NCBI GenBank assembly: GCA_013112725.1
Contig: JABFFZ010000002.1
Span: 1-64,000, forward strand
From: Chloroflexota bacterium
GTDB lineage: Bacteria; Chloroflexota; Anaerolineae; Promineifilales; Promineifilaceae
Reading direction: 5' to 3'
Length of the DNA: 64,000 nt
Shown here: positions 1 through 9,175 of the stretch, piece after piece
Layout: every line of letters starts with the position of its first letter
How positions within the stretch are numbered: the first letter of the stretch is position 1
Made by a program: the position numbers and the translations under genes
The notes under the pieces: model-generated
Told to the model about the DNA's origin: nothing
The model's input: the letters and a program-made list of their open reading frames with translations, nothing else
Databases searched by the model: none

Positions 1-2
1 TC

Positions 3-164
3 CGGCGAACTGCCCGCGCCCGGCTGCGCGGCCAGTTCGCCGGACTGTGGGGCATTTTCAAAATGTGGCCTAAACGCAAACAAGTGCAGGCAATCCGCCG
101 TATAGACAACGATTCCCTGACGGCCGTCTTAACACCCGTTGACGATACCCCCCGCCACAGGTAA
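3..164 (+). CDS. C-terminal end of a glycosyltransferase-like protein (partial)
   Basis: An open frame enters from the left edge and stops with TAA at 162-164. The visible 53 residues are basic (RLRGQFAGLWGIFKMWPKRK) and end in a short polar tail. Basic amphipathic tails of this type close many family 2 glycosyltransferases, and the next gene on the same strand is a dolichyl-phosphate-sugar type transferase, so a polysaccharide or lipid-glycan role is likely. Nothing catalytic is visible, so the family assignment is an inference. Confidence 0.5.
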   Translation, partial: RRTARARLRGQFAGLWGIFKMWPKRKQVQAIRRIDNDSLTAVLTPVDDTPRHR

Positions 165-204
165 CATTCCTCTCCGGTAACTGCTCATGGAGAACGAAGA
201 AGAA

Positions 205-987
205 ATGAAACCATACCTGTCGGTCATTATCCCGGCCTACAATGAAGAAGCGCGTATTGGCAAGACGCTCACGGCCGTACACGCCTACCTCACCGCCCAA
301 CCCTACCCCTGGGAACTGCTCATCGTCCTCGATGGCTGCCAGGATAACACCGCCGGCGTCGTGGCCGCGTTTGCCGCCGGCAAAGAGAACATCCGCTGGA
401 TTGACCGCCCACACAACCGGGGCAAAGGGTACACCGTGCGTGAAGGCATGTTGGCCGCCAGAGGCGAAATCCGCCTCTTCACCGACGCCGATAACTCCAC
501 CGACATGAATCACTTTGACCGCATGAAACCCCTCTTTGACCAGGGTGAATACGTGGTCATTTGCTCCCGCGACAAAAAAGACGCCGCCGATGCCCGACAG
601 TCCACCCCCCAGCCCAAACACAAACGGATAATGGGTGATGCTGGCAACCTGTTCATCCAGGTCATCGCCGTGCCCGGCATTTGGGATACCCAGTGCGGTT
701 TCAAGGCGTTCCGCGTCCAGGCCGCCCAGGAAATATTTGGCGTGGCCCAAATTAACGGCTGGCTGTTTGATATTGAAGTGCTGGCTCTGGCCCGCCACTT
801 TGACTACAAAATCAACATCCTGGGCGCCAACTGGGTAGACGAACCCAACACCCACGTCACCTTCTCCGGCTATATCAAGTCACTCATCGAAGCCCTCAAA
901 GTACGCTGGAACCTGTGGGCCGGCGCATATAAACGGCCGGAACCGGCGCTGAATGACGTAAAACCAAAGCAGGTAAAACAAATGTAG
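205..987 (+). CDS. Dolichyl-phosphate glucose/mannose synthase-like GT2 glycosyltransferase
   Basis: A GT-A fold family 2 glycosyltransferase of about 260 residues. It probably moves a sugar from a nucleotide donor onto a polyprenyl phosphate at the cytoplasmic face of the membrane. The N-terminus has the nucleotide-binding strand LSVIIPAYNEE, then the conserved NRGKGYTVREG segment, the metal-binding FTDADNSTD (DxD-like) and the DTQCGFKAFR motif seen in ALG5/DPM1-like enzymes. There are no transmembrane segments. An upstream in-frame ATG at 187 exists, but ATG 205 lies behind a GGAG stretch and starts directly at the fold, so it is preferred. The donor and acceptor cannot be told from sequence. 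Confidence 0.85.
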   Translation: MKPYLSVIIPAYNEEARIGKTLTAVHAYLTAQPYPWELLIVLDGCQDNTAGVVAAFAAGKENIRWIDRPHNRGKGYTVREGMLAARGEIRLFTDADNSTDMNHFDRMKPLFDQGEYVVICSRDKKDAADARQSTPQPKHKRIMGDAGNLFIQVIAVPGIWDTQCGFKAFRVQAAQEIFGVAQINGWLFDIEVLALARHFDYKINILGANWVDEPNTHVTFSGYIKSLIEALKVRWNLWAGAYKRPEPALNDVKPKQVKQM

Positions 988-1045
988 GAGATTGGGAGGT
1001 TAGGGAATCTCCTAATCTCTTAATCTCCCAATCTGCGCTCTTTCA

Positions 1046-1675
1046 TTGGCAGACCTGAGTATTGAAACGGCCGTCCTCCTCCAACATGGCCCGCTGCACA
1101 TCGCTGGCATTGACGAAGCCGGTCGGGGGGCATTGGCCGGCCCCGTCGTCGCCGCCGCCGTCATCTTGCCGCTCGATAATCCCAATGCGCTGGCGCAACT
1201 GGTTGAAGTCAACGACTCCAAACAACTCACCCCCCAGTCCCGTGAACGTCTCTTCTCACGCATCACGCATCACGCATCATCCTACGCTATCGCTCTGGAA
1301 TCCGCCGAAATCATTGACGAAATCGGCATTTTACCGGCAACCAAACGGGCGATGGTCACGGCCGTGACCCAACTCCCCCTGCCCGCCCAACACCTGCTCA
1401 TTGACGGCAACATCCGCCTGCCCACCGTCAACCTGCCCCAACAAGCCATCATTCGCGGTGACACGCTCAGTCTGAGCATTGCCGCCGCCGCCATCCTGGC
1501 CAAAGTCACCCGTGACCGGCTGATGGTGGAACTGGACGCCGCCTATCCTGCCTACGGTTTTGCCCGGCACAAGGGGTATGGCACGGCCGTACACCTGCAC
1601 GCCCTGGCCCAACACGGCCCCTGCCCCCATCACCGCTACACCTTCGCCCCCATCCGCCCCACGCTAATCCCCTGA
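1046..1675 (+). CDS. rnhB: Ribonuclease HII
   Basis: A 209-residue RNase HII, which removes ribonucleotides and RNA primers from DNA-RNA hybrids. The signature GIDEAGRGALAGPVVAAAV supplies the first catalytic Asp and Glu. NDSKQLT and LLIDGN follow in the usual order, with a further acidic residue in MVELDAAYP, and HKGYGTAVH near the C-terminus is typical. Translation appears to begin at a TTG (1046), because no ATG lies in frame before the fold; the exact start is uncertain. Bases 1253-1278 are a run of the word ATCACGC read as part of a surface segment (RITHHASS), one of several places where border-type words occur inside coding sequence. Confidence 0.92.
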   Translation: MADLSIETAVLLQHGPLHIAGIDEAGRGALAGPVVAAAVILPLDNPNALAQLVEVNDSKQLTPQSRERLFSRITHHASSYAIALESAEIIDEIGILPATKRAMVTAVTQLPLPAQHLLIDGNIRLPTVNLPQQAIIRGDTLSLSIAAAAILAKVTRDRLMVELDAAYPAYGFARHKGYGTAVHLHALAQHGPCPHHRYTFAPIRPTLIP

Positions 1676-1680
1676 ATCGT

Positions 1681-2187
1681 ATGGACCGCCTCTCAGCGCA
1701 GAGGGATGCTGTCCCGACCATGCCGCCCCACCTTTGCTCGCCGGAACCGATTTACTCACCATGCTGCCTCCCTACTTATCGCATCTGTTTTCCCTGGGGT
1801 CCCGCGAGCAGCCAAAAGGTCTCCTTTAATACACACCCATGCAGCAGATGGTATGCCAGCTATGAGCGCCGCTTGCAGCAGTTCTTGCGGCCTGACCTGT
1901 TGGTTTTGGATGATTTTGGCCTCAAGCCCTTGCTGCCTCCTGGCCCCCAGGATTTGTACGATGTCATCAGCCGCCGCTACGAGGCGGGGTCAATCCTGCT
2001 CACCTCCAACCGCGCTCCGAGAGAGTGGATGACCCTTTTTCAGGACCCGTTGTTAGCCAGTGCGGGTTTGGACCGACTCGTCCACAACACCTATGCCATC
2101 GTGATTGCCGGACCCTCATACCGAACCCGGGGCACGAGCTTGCTGCAATCCCAACCTGGAGAACGCAGTGTGGGAGGTAGTGTGTAA
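1681..2187 (+). pseudogene. istB: Remnant of an IS21-family helper ATPase (istB)
   Basis: The second half of this frame (from about 1855) matches the C-terminal half of IstB, the AAA+ helper of IS21 transposition. It has Walker B LLVLDDFGL, the following LYDVISRRYEAGSILLTSN segment and the closing DRLVHN...SYRTRG. The Walker A half is absent: bases 1681-1850 read as unrelated proline- and cysteine-rich sequence. No istA is present. It is therefore a dead fragment about 100 residues long. The neighbouring direct repeats at 2255-2303 resemble an IS21 end, supporting a decayed insertion between rnhB and rex. Confidence 0.75.
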
Positions 2188-2254
2188 CCTGATCTACAGT
2201 TGGAAGTTGATGGGATATATTCTTTGGAGATTCGCGTTCAGGAAATTGATTTTA

Positions 2255-2303
2255 TGGTACACCGTTAGTGACAATTGGGGTGGTACATCGAAAGTGACAA
2301 TTG
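2255..2303 (+). mobile_element. Probable right end of the decayed IS21-type element
   Basis: Two 23-bp direct copies, 2255-2277 and 2281-2303, share TGGTACA/C at the left and GTGACAATTG at the right with a 26-bp period. IS21-family ends commonly carry several such internal transposase-binding repeats. No matching left end was found in the window, so the element is incomplete. Confidence 0.55.
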
Positions 2304-2305
2304 AC

Positions 2306-2334
2306 ACCTGTCAGGTTTGGCAAACCTGACAGGT
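2306..2334. repeat. 13-bp perfect hairpin of the ACCTGTCAGGT family
   Basis: ACCTGTCAGGTTT and its exact inverse are separated by three bases. The same core recurs at 15962-15995 and inside the two 95-bp elements at 8888-8982 and 48948-49041. It lies just past the IS21 remnant and before the rex promoter, where it could end transcription, but the T-run after it is weak. Confidence 0.6.
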
Positions 2335-2356
2335 CTTCTTCGCCCTTCCGCCTCTA

Positions 2357-2403
2357 TTGCTACCCCCCTTCCCCTATGGTACAATTGTGAAAACTTCCAC
2401 GAA
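2357..2403 (+). promoter_or_regulatory. Candidate rex promoter with a Rex-like operator
   Basis: TTGCTA (2357-2362) and TACAAT (2380-2385) are separated by 17 bases. Directly after the -10 box lies TTGTGAA (2385-2391), a perfect Rex half-site, followed by the degenerate second half TTCCACGAA (2395-2403). The known Rex consensus is TTGTGAA-N4-TTCACAA. The position suggests NADH-responsive autoregulation. The right half is imperfect, so this is tentative. Confidence 0.4.
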
Positions 2404-2459
2404 TGCAACCGCACAAATCAGGGCATAGAAAAAACTGCAAATCAAGGGGATCACCCATT

Positions 2460-3077
2460 GTGATCGAGCAAATTCCAGACATTGTTATCAGCCGATTGCC
2501 AGTTTATCTGCGTGAATTAACTCGTTTAGCCGAGGAAGAAGGCAAAGTCAACACCTCCTCCCATGAACTGGGGCAGCGGTTAGGTATCAGTTCCGCCCAA
2601 ATCCGCAAAGACCTCTCCCATTTTGGTGAGTTTGGCAAACAAGGTACTGGCTACCATATTGGCTACCTGATTGACCAGTTACGAGAGATTCTCAACTTGA
2701 AAGGGGAATGGCAGGTGGCCTTGATCGGCGCCGGTTATCTGGGGCATGCCCTGGCCCATTACCAGGGTTTTGAGCATCGTGGCTTTCACATTTCCTGGAT
2801 CTTTGACAATGATCCCCAGAAAATTGGCGAGGAGATGAATGGGCTAATCGTCCGTGACATCGCTACTTTGGAAGCAACACTCAGTAAAAACCAGATTAAA
2901 ATTGCCATTTTGGTGGTTCCCGCCAGCGCCGCCCAGGAAATTACGGACCGGCTGGTGGCTGCTGGCGTCACCGCCATATTAAGCTATGCACCCATTTACT
3001 TGAAAGTTCCTGAGGGCGTTCACGTAAGCTACAGTGACCCGGTGGTGCAGTTGCAGCAGATGACGTTTTACCTCTAA
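2460..3077 (+). CDS. rex: Redox-sensing transcriptional repressor Rex
   Basis: A 205-residue Rex, which binds DNA at low NADH and releases it when the NADH/NAD+ ratio rises. It controls fermentation, respiration and NAD-linked genes. The N-terminal winged helix (SSHELGQRLGISSAQIRKDLSHFGEFGKQGTGY split over the usual positions) is followed by a Rossmann domain with the nucleotide-binding GAGYLGHAL and the acidic FDNDPQKIG. The length is normal for Rex. GTG 2460 is chosen because AAGGGG lies 11 bases upstream and the protein then starts at the fold. An ATG at 2403 would add 19 atypical residues and overlap the putative operator. Its stop codon lies within a hairpin shared with mreB. Confidence 0.93.
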   Translation: MIEQIPDIVISRLPVYLRELTRLAEEEGKVNTSSHELGQRLGISSAQIRKDLSHFGEFGKQGTGYHIGYLIDQLREILNLKGEWQVALIGAGYLGHALAHYQGFEHRGFHISWIFDNDPQKIGEEMNGLIVRDIATLEATLSKNQIKIAILVVPASAAQEITDRLVAAGVTAILSYAPIYLKVPEGVHVSYSDPVVQLQQMTFYL

Positions 3078-3104
3078 AAAGTTGTAAGACAACTTTTTTA
3101 GAGG
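3071..3104. terminator. Bidirectional terminator between convergent rex and mreB
   Basis: CCTCTAAAAAGTTGT (3071-3085) pairs with ACAACTTTTTTAGAGG (3089-3104), with one bulged base. Each arm contains the stop codon of the gene running into it: TAA of rex at 3075-3077 and TAA of mreB at 3098-3100. The A/T tracts act as a U-run on either strand, so one stem can end both transcripts. Confidence 0.8.
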
Positions 3105-4117
3105 TCGGGGATGCTGCGTTGCAAAATGGGGAGTTCAGCCAACGCTTTACCGGCGCCTAAGGCGGTACAGGCCAATGGGTTGTCTGCCATGTAAGCGGGC
3201 ACGCCTGTTTCCCGCGTCAGCAAAGCGTCAATCTCGCGCAACAGCGCCCCACCCCCCGTTAAAACCATGCCCCGGTCAATGATGTCTGAGGACAATTCCG
3301 GCGGCGTCTTGGCTAAAACCGTGCGCACCACGTTGACAATGGCCTGTAATGGTTCCGAGATGGCTTCCACTACTTCGCCGGTGCTGATAGTAATCGTCTT
3401 GGGCAAACCGGCTACCTGATCCCGCCCCTGCACCTGCATGGTGGTCGGTTCGTTTATGTCCATCGCCGCCCCAATTTTGATTTTGATGGCTTCGGCCGTT
3501 GGTTCGCCGATGACCAGGTTATACTTTTTGCGCACGTAGCTGATGATGGCTTCATCCAGATGCACGCCGCCGACACGTACAGATTCAGCACAGACAATGC
3601 CGTTCATGGCCACCACGGCCGCTTCCGTTGAGCCACCGCCCAAATCCACCACCATATTACCGGCAGGTGTACCAATAGGCAGCCCGGCGCCAATGGCCGA
3701 AGCTAACGGCTCGGAAATCAGGTGAACGGGATCGCGCGCGCCGGCGGCAACGGCGGCTTCCCGAATAGCGCGCCGTTCTACACTGGTAATGCCGTAGGGG
3801 TGGGTGATCATCACTTCAGGCTTGCGAAAGCGTATCCCGCCGGACACTTTGCTGATGAAGTATTCCAACATGCCCTGGGTCACGAAGTAATCGGCAATGA
3901 CGCCATCACGCAGAGGACGCATCACTTCGATATGTTCGGGGGTACGGCCGTACATCTCTTTCGCCGCGCGCCCCACCTCCACAATCGTCGTCTTGTCGCC
4001 ATCCTCGCTGATGGCTACCACCGAAGGCTCCTGCAGGACAATCCCCTTCCCTTGCACATAGACCAACACATTCACTGTGCCCAGGTCAATGGCAATATGT
4101 GTTGTAAAGATCGACAC
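3098..4117 (-). CDS. mreB: MreB/Mbl-type actin-like rod-shape protein
   Basis: A 339-residue bacterial actin homologue that polymerises beneath the membrane and directs cell-wall elongation. The phosphate-1 loop [14 protein letters not shown], the phosphate-2 segment [14 protein letters not shown] and the adenosine motif [13 protein letters not shown] are all in place. PSVVAI and [12 protein letters not shown] are classic MreB signatures. It starts with GTG at 4117, only two bases past the atpC stop, so it is probably translated from the ATP synthase transcript. No mreC or mreD follows; the next downstream gene is convergent. Confidence 0.92.
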   Translation of the reverse strand: MSIFTTHIAIDLGTVNVLVYVQGKGIVLQEPSVVAISEDGDKTTIVEVGRAAKEMYGRTPEHIEVMRPLRDGVIADYFVTQGMLEYFISKVSGGIRFRKPEVMITHPYGITSVERRAIREAAVAAGARDPVHLISEPLASAIGAGLPIGTPAGNMVVDLGGGSTEAAVVAMNGIVCAESVRVGGVHLDEAIISYVRKKYNLVIGEPTAEAIKIKIGAAMDINEPTTMQVQGRDQVAGLPKTITISTGEVVEAISEPLQAIVNVVRTVLAKTPPELSSDIIDRGMVLTGGGALLREIDALLTRETGVPAYMADNPLACTALGAGKALAELPILQRSIPDL

Positions 4118-4119
4118 AG

Positions 4120-4593
4120 TTAACTGCGATCCTCATCACGCGGCTGGCTAAAACCGGTGGCCATCTCGCGCCGCTGCCGCCCGGAATGTTTACGACCGAC
4201 GTCCAGGCGCACCTGCGCCCGCAACAAAGAGGCTTGAATTTGAGCATATTTGTCCGGGTCTTCTTTGGCAACCCCTTCCTTCATCGCCTGTTCGGCCCGT
4301 GCCCGCGCCTGTTCGGCCCGTTCAATGTCAATCTCTTCCGCCTGCTCGGCAGAGTCGGCCAGTACAATCAGATGATCCGGCTGCACTTCCGCAAAACCAC
4401 CGCCAATGGCAAAATACTGCTCGCCGCCGGCAGCGTCACGCACAATCACCTCGCCAAAACCCAACGTCGTTAGCAGTGGTGAATGATTGGGCAAAATCCC
4501 CATACGGCCTTCCGAACCCGGCAGGCTAACAGATTTCACCTCACCGTTAAAGACCGTTCTCTCTTGCGTCACAATATCGCATCTAAAAGCCAT
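4120..4593 (-). CDS. atpC: F1 ATP synthase epsilon subunit
   Basis: A 157-residue epsilon subunit of the F1 stalk, which couples rotation to the ring and inhibits ATP hydrolysis. The N-terminal beta sandwich carries [32 protein letters not shown] and [20 protein letters not shown]. The C-terminal helical hairpin ([16 protein letters not shown]) is present. A C-terminal extension rich in Arg, Ser and Glu makes it somewhat longer than the usual 130-140 residues. ATG 4593 is chosen because the fold begins there; an upstream in-frame start would translate the intergenic word run as protein. It is last of the atp genes. Confidence 0.93.
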   Translation of the reverse strand: MAFRCDIVTQERTVFNGEVKSVSLPGSEGRMGILPNHSPLLTTLGFGEVIVRDAAGGEQYFAIGGGFAEVQPDHLIVLADSAEQAEEIDIERAEQARARAEQAMKEGVAKEDPDKYAQIQASLLRAQVRLDVGRKHSGRQRREMATGFSQPRDEDRS

Positions 4594-4599
4594 AGCTTT

Positions 4600-4668
4600 A
4601 TCCAGTAATCGGTGAACGGTAATCGGTAATCGGTCAGGCAAAACCGTTTACCGATTACCGACTACCAT
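4600..4668. repeat. Word-run inverted repeat between atpD and atpC
   Basis: Tandem variants of GGTAATC and their inverses (CGGTAATCGGTAATCGGT, then ACCGATTACCGACTACC) form an imperfect hairpin that fills the gap between the atpD stop and the atpC start. The same GTAATCGGT vocabulary recurs at 20120-20170 and 33110-33156. Confidence 0.65.
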
Positions 4669-4670
4669 CT

Positions 4671-6077
<1,407 letters not shown>

Positions 6078-6081
6078 TTAT

Positions 6082-6134
6082 GAATCAGGAATGATGAATT
6101 ATGAAGTGGTTTCCTAATTCATCATTCCTGATTC
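6082..6134. repeat. 20-bp perfect hairpin between atpG and atpD
   Basis: GAATCAGGAATGATGAATTA (6082-6101) is the exact inverse of 6115-6134, with a 13-base loop. The right arm ends one base before the atpG stop codon. It could stabilise or process the polycistronic mRNA between gamma and beta. There is no run of T, so full termination is unlikely inside this operon. Confidence 0.75.
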
Positions 6135-7040
6135 CTAATTAGACAACGCGGCTGCGCCGCCTACAATGTCTAAAATTTCACTGGTAATGCTGGACTGACG
6201 CGCTTTATTGCGTTCCAGCGTCAAAATTTCAATCAATTCCGCCGCGTTATCTGTAGCATTATTCATGGCCACATACCGGGCGCTGTGTTCACTGGCCTGC
6301 GCCTCCAACACCGACTGGTATACCTGCAAGTCGGTGAAACGGGGCACCACCACATCCAGCAAATCGGCCGGGCCAGGTTCATAACTATAGACGCGTTCCG
6401 AAACACCAGACAAGTCTACATGCGCCACATATTCCGAAGCGGCCATCTTGCCATAGTCAAACGGCTTCAAGGGCAAAAGCTGCTTGACAATAGGGCGGCG
6501 GGAAATCAGGTTAATGAAATCGGTATAAGCGACAAACACCTGATCCACTTTGCCATTCAAATAATCATCCGTCACCAACTGAGAAATAGGGGTCACATTC
6601 AGGATCGAAGGGGCGTCGGGGATATTGTCAAACGAGGCCACCACGTTGTAACCGCGGCGGATCATCAAGTCGCGCCCTTTACGGCCGACAGCAATCACCT
6701 GCGTCGGCTTGTTAAAGGCGCGGATGAATTTTTCGGTGTATGTAACCATGTTGCTATTATACGCCCCGGCCAAACCACGATTGCCGGTAATGAGAATAAC
6801 AGCCACATTCTTAATCTCTTCGCGCACAGTCAGTAAGGGATGTCCGGTGGAACCAACACCGGGTTGGGAGGCCAGATTATGCAAAATCTCAAAAGCCTTG
6901 CCGGCGTAGGCGCGGGTGGCTTCTACCTGGCGTTGGGCGCGGTTGGCTTTAGAAGCCGACACGGCCGCCAACGCATTGGTCACTTGTGAGATATTTTTGA
7001 TACTGGTAATGCGTTTTTTTAGTTCGCGTTCGGTAGCCAT
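6135..7040 (-). CDS. atpG: F1 ATP synthase gamma subunit
   Basis: The 301-residue central-shaft subunit. The N-terminal helix ELKKRITSIKNISQVTNAL and the C-terminal helix NATDNAAELIEILTLERNKARQ, which form the coiled coil that turns inside the alpha-beta ring, are both conserved. The Rossmann-like middle contains ILITGNRGLAGAYNSN. The length is usual. Unlike its neighbours it carries no ACGGCCGT in most of its span. Hairpin repeats flank it on both sides inside the operon. Confidence 0.95.
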   Translation of the reverse strand: MATERELKKRITSIKNISQVTNALAAVSASKANRAQRQVEATRAYAGKAFEILHNLASQPGVGSTGHPLLTVREEIKNVAVILITGNRGLAGAYNSNMVTYTEKFIRAFNKPTQVIAVGRKGRDLMIRRGYNVVASFDNIPDAPSILNVTPISQLVTDDYLNGKVDQVFVAYTDFINLISRRPIVKQLLPLKPFDYGKMAASEYVAHVDLSGVSERVYSYEPGPADLLDVVVPRFTDLQVYQSVLEAQASEHSARYVAMNNATDNAAELIEILTLERNKARQSSITSEILDIVGGAAALSN

Positions 7041-7054
7041 AGGGAAGTTTCACA

Positions 7055-7080
7055 TATCACGTATCACTTGATGCGTGATA
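7055..7080. repeat. Short inverted repeat between atpA and atpG
   Basis: TATCACGTAT (7055-7064) pairs with ATGCGTGATA (7071-7080) with one mismatch, in the 43-base gap between the atpA stop and the atpG start. The TATCACGCAT vocabulary also appears inside rnhB, after 48845 and at 62274-62306. Confidence 0.5.
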
Positions 7081-7083
7081 AGT

Positions 7084-8757
7084 TTAGTCTGTCCAACTCG
7101 CGTTGAAGTCTACAATCGCCTGTTTGAGGGCGTTTTCGATGTCGTCGTTCCAGGCGCCTTTTTCCAAAATGGGCTGGCCAACCTCTGGGTGAGCGGTGTC
7201 CATGTAGCGCACAAATTCACGCATCCAGCGGCTCACCTGGCTGACGGCTACGCCGTCCATGTAACCGCGCGAACCGGCATAGATGACAAATACCTGGTGA
7301 TCCAAACGCCAGGGGCTGTACTGGGGCTGCTTCAGCAGTTCCATCAGCCGCTCGCCGCGCGCTAATTGGCGCTGGGTGGCGGCGTCCAGGTCGGAGCCAA
7401 ATTGGGCGAAGGCGGCCAATTCCCGGTATTGTGACAGGTCAGCTTTCAGACCACCGGATACCTTGCTCATGGCCCGTTTTTGGGCAGCACTACCGACGCG
7501 GGAGACGGAAAGACCGGTATTGATGGCCGGCCGCTGCCCGGCATTGAACAGGTCGGTTTCCAGGAAAATCTGACCGTCGGTGATGGAGATGACATTGGTG
7601 GGGATATAGGCAGACACGTCGCCGAGCAGGGTTTCAATGATGGGCAGCGCCGTCAGCGAGCCGCCGGAGCCGGGTACTTTGACGACCTCGTATTTTTCTT
7701 GTTTGGGGTCGTCCAGTTCTTTCAGTGCATGTTCAATGGCTTCTTCTTCCAGATTGCCAAAGTACACTTTGCCGTCTACGCCCTGGGTTTCTTTGGTCAC
7801 GGCCGTGCCCTTTTCCACAATAATCCATTCATCGCGCAGACGGACGGCGCGTTCTAGCAGGGTGCTGTGCAGCGAAAAAATATCACCGGGATACGCTTCA
7901 CGGCCAGGTGGACGGCGCAAAATGAGGGACATCTGGCGGTAGGCCCAGGCATGTTTGGAGAGGTCATCATAAATGATGAGCGCATCTTTGCCCTGTTCCA
8001 TGAACTCTTCGCCGATGGCGCAGCCGGAGTAAGGGGCAAAGTATTGCAGTGGGGCAGGATCAGAAGCGCCGGCCACAACCACAACGGTGTAATCCATGGC
8101 GCCGTATTTTTCCAGGGTGCTGACCACCTGGGCCACCTGCCCGGTGCGCTGCCCAATAGCAACATAAATACAAACCACATCTTGCCCTTTTTGGTTGATG
8201 ATGGTGTCCAGGCAGATGGCGGTTTTACCCGTCTGGCGGTCGCCAATGATGAGTTCACGCTGGCCACGACCAATGGGGAACATGGCATCAATAGAGATGA
8301 TGCCGGTTTGCACGGGGGCATTCACACCACGCCGTTCAATCACGCCGGGGGCAGTACGTTGGATGGTGCGCACGGCCGTCGTCGCAATCGTCCCTTTGCC
8401 ATCCAGTGGATTACCCAGGGGGTCTACTACACGGCCAATGAGGGCGCTACCAACGGGCACAGCGGCTACCTGCCCGGTGGCGCGTACTTCGTCGCCTTCT
8501 TCAATCTGGGAGTAGTCACCCATGATGACGACACCCACGCTGCCCGCCTGCAAGTCTAGCGCCAGCCCGGCCACACCGTTGCTGAATTGCACCAGTTCCA
8601 TAGACTTCACATCAGCCAGGCCACCCACTAAAGCGATACCATCGTACACGGCCGTAACCGTACCCACACTGCGCACTTTAACTTCAAAGTCAAAGCCCTC
8701 AATCTGCTTGAGGATCGAATCTGTAATATTCTTAAAATCTGGGGCAAGGGTTGCCAT
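7084..8757 (-). CDS. atpA: F1 ATP synthase alpha subunit, with an internal insertion
   Basis: The non-catalytic nucleotide-binding alpha subunit, 557 residues. Walker [10 protein letters not shown], the IYVAIGQ segment, Walker [14 protein letters not shown], the [10 protein letters not shown] loop and the [19 protein letters not shown]-type segment are intact. Between LLERA (about residue 303) and [10 protein letters not shown] (about residue 368) there are roughly 65 residues where common alpha subunits have about 27. The extra part is acidic and charged ([19 protein letters not shown]). This explains the length of 557 rather than about 510. A strong GGAGG site precedes ATG 8757. It is first in the operon, and nothing from the F0 part lies upstream. 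Confidence 0.96.
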   Translation of the reverse strand: MATLAPDFKNITDSILKQIEGFDFEVKVRSVGTVTAVYDGIALVGGLADVKSMELVQFSNGVAGLALDLQAGSVGVVIMGDYSQIEEGDEVRATGQVAAVPVGSALIGRVVDPLGNPLDGKGTIATTAVRTIQRTAPGVIERRGVNAPVQTGIISIDAMFPIGRGQRELIIGDRQTGKTAICLDTIINQKGQDVVCIYVAIGQRTGQVAQVVSTLEKYGAMDYTVVVVAGASDPAPLQYFAPYSGCAIGEEFMEQGKDALIIYDDLSKHAWAYRQMSLILRRPPGREAYPGDIFSLHSTLLERAVRLRDEWIIVEKGTAVTKETQGVDGKVYFGNLEEEAIEHALKELDDPKQEKYEVVKVPGSGGSLTALPIIETLLGDVSAYIPTNVISITDGQIFLETDLFNAGQRPAINTGLSVSRVGSAAQKRAMSKVSGGLKADLSQYRELAAFAQFGSDLDAATQRQLARGERLMELLKQPQYSPWRLDHQVFVIYAGSRGYMDGVAVSQVSRWMREFVRYMDTAHPEVGQPILEKGAWNDDIENALKQAIVDFNASWTD

Positions 8758-8789
8758 TCACCAACCTCCTCGGAAAATAATCAAAGATT

Positions 8790-8826
8790 AAGTGACCGGA
8801 TAGTGCCAGGCGCTACCCGGTCACTT
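8790..8826. promoter_or_regulatory. Hairpin in the atp operon leader
   Basis: AAGTGACCGG (8790-8799) pairs exactly with CCGGTCACTT (8817-8826), and the interior pairs further (GTGCC with GGCGC). It lies about 30 bases upstream of the atpA ribosome-binding site on the transcribed leader. It could be an attenuator or a stabilising 5' stem. No run of T follows in the atp direction. Confidence 0.5.
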
Positions 8827-8887
8827 GAATAAAGTTGTAAATTGCTTTTAATTCACGCGAGTTTTGTTAATCTTTCAACTGTCCAGA

Positions 8888-8982
8888 GTAAGTGTTCAGT
8901 CCCTCAAGAGACCTGACAGGTTTTTGGCCTGCAAAGTTTCAAGTTGAACTGGTAAAAAAACCTGTCAGGTCTGAACGGTTAC
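8888..8982 (+). repeat. 95-bp MITE-like noncoding element, copy 1
   Basis: This stretch is almost identical, in inverse orientation, to 48948-49041, differing by one A in an A-run. Its ends pair imperfectly (GTAAGTGTTCAG at the left, CTGAACGGTTAC at the right). Internally it carries ACCTGACAGGTTTTT and its inverse AAACCTGTCAGGT. No frame in it looks coding. It sits between divergent atpA and the glycosyltransferase genes, so it may affect either promoter. Confidence 0.85.
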
Positions 8983-9137
8983 TGTCCAGACCAGTTACCC
9001 CTAAAGAAAATAGGGGGATGCTGCCAATTTGTATGCAGGATTTGGCTGTCAGACGGGGCTGGCAGCGGGCAAAATATACCCTACCCGCCGTCATTTGTCC
9101 AACAATTCACAAACGGGGCAGGCGGCGGGGAATCGTA

Positions 9138-9166
9138 TTGTTCCCCGTCACCTGTTCCACTATACT
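9138..9166 (+). promoter_or_regulatory. Candidate promoter for a leaderless glycosyltransferase mRNA
   Basis: TTGTTC (9138-9143) and TATACT (9161-9166) are separated by 17 bases. The preferred ATG is at 9176, only about ten bases past the -10 box, and there is no Shine-Dalgarno sequence. A leaderless transcript would explain this. The rest of 8983-9137 holds only AT-poor, weakly repetitive sequence. Confidence 0.4.
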
Positions 9167-9175
9167 CCCGCTCCC

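Noticed and set aside
70-855. Long open frame on the minus strand over the first glycosyltransferase
   Set aside because: It lies opposite a gene with clear GT2 motifs and has no family signature of its own; GC-rich codon bias on the opposite strand produces such frames.
8888-8982. The 95-bp element as an atp attenuator
   Set aside because: A nearly identical copy stands far away beside unrelated genes, so its presence here is better explained by transposition or copying than by a dedicated atp function.
9029-9175. Upstream extension of the first GT-C glycosyltransferase
   Set aside because: The 49 extra residues are polar and unlike a signal or membrane segment, and the promoter candidate lies inside them.
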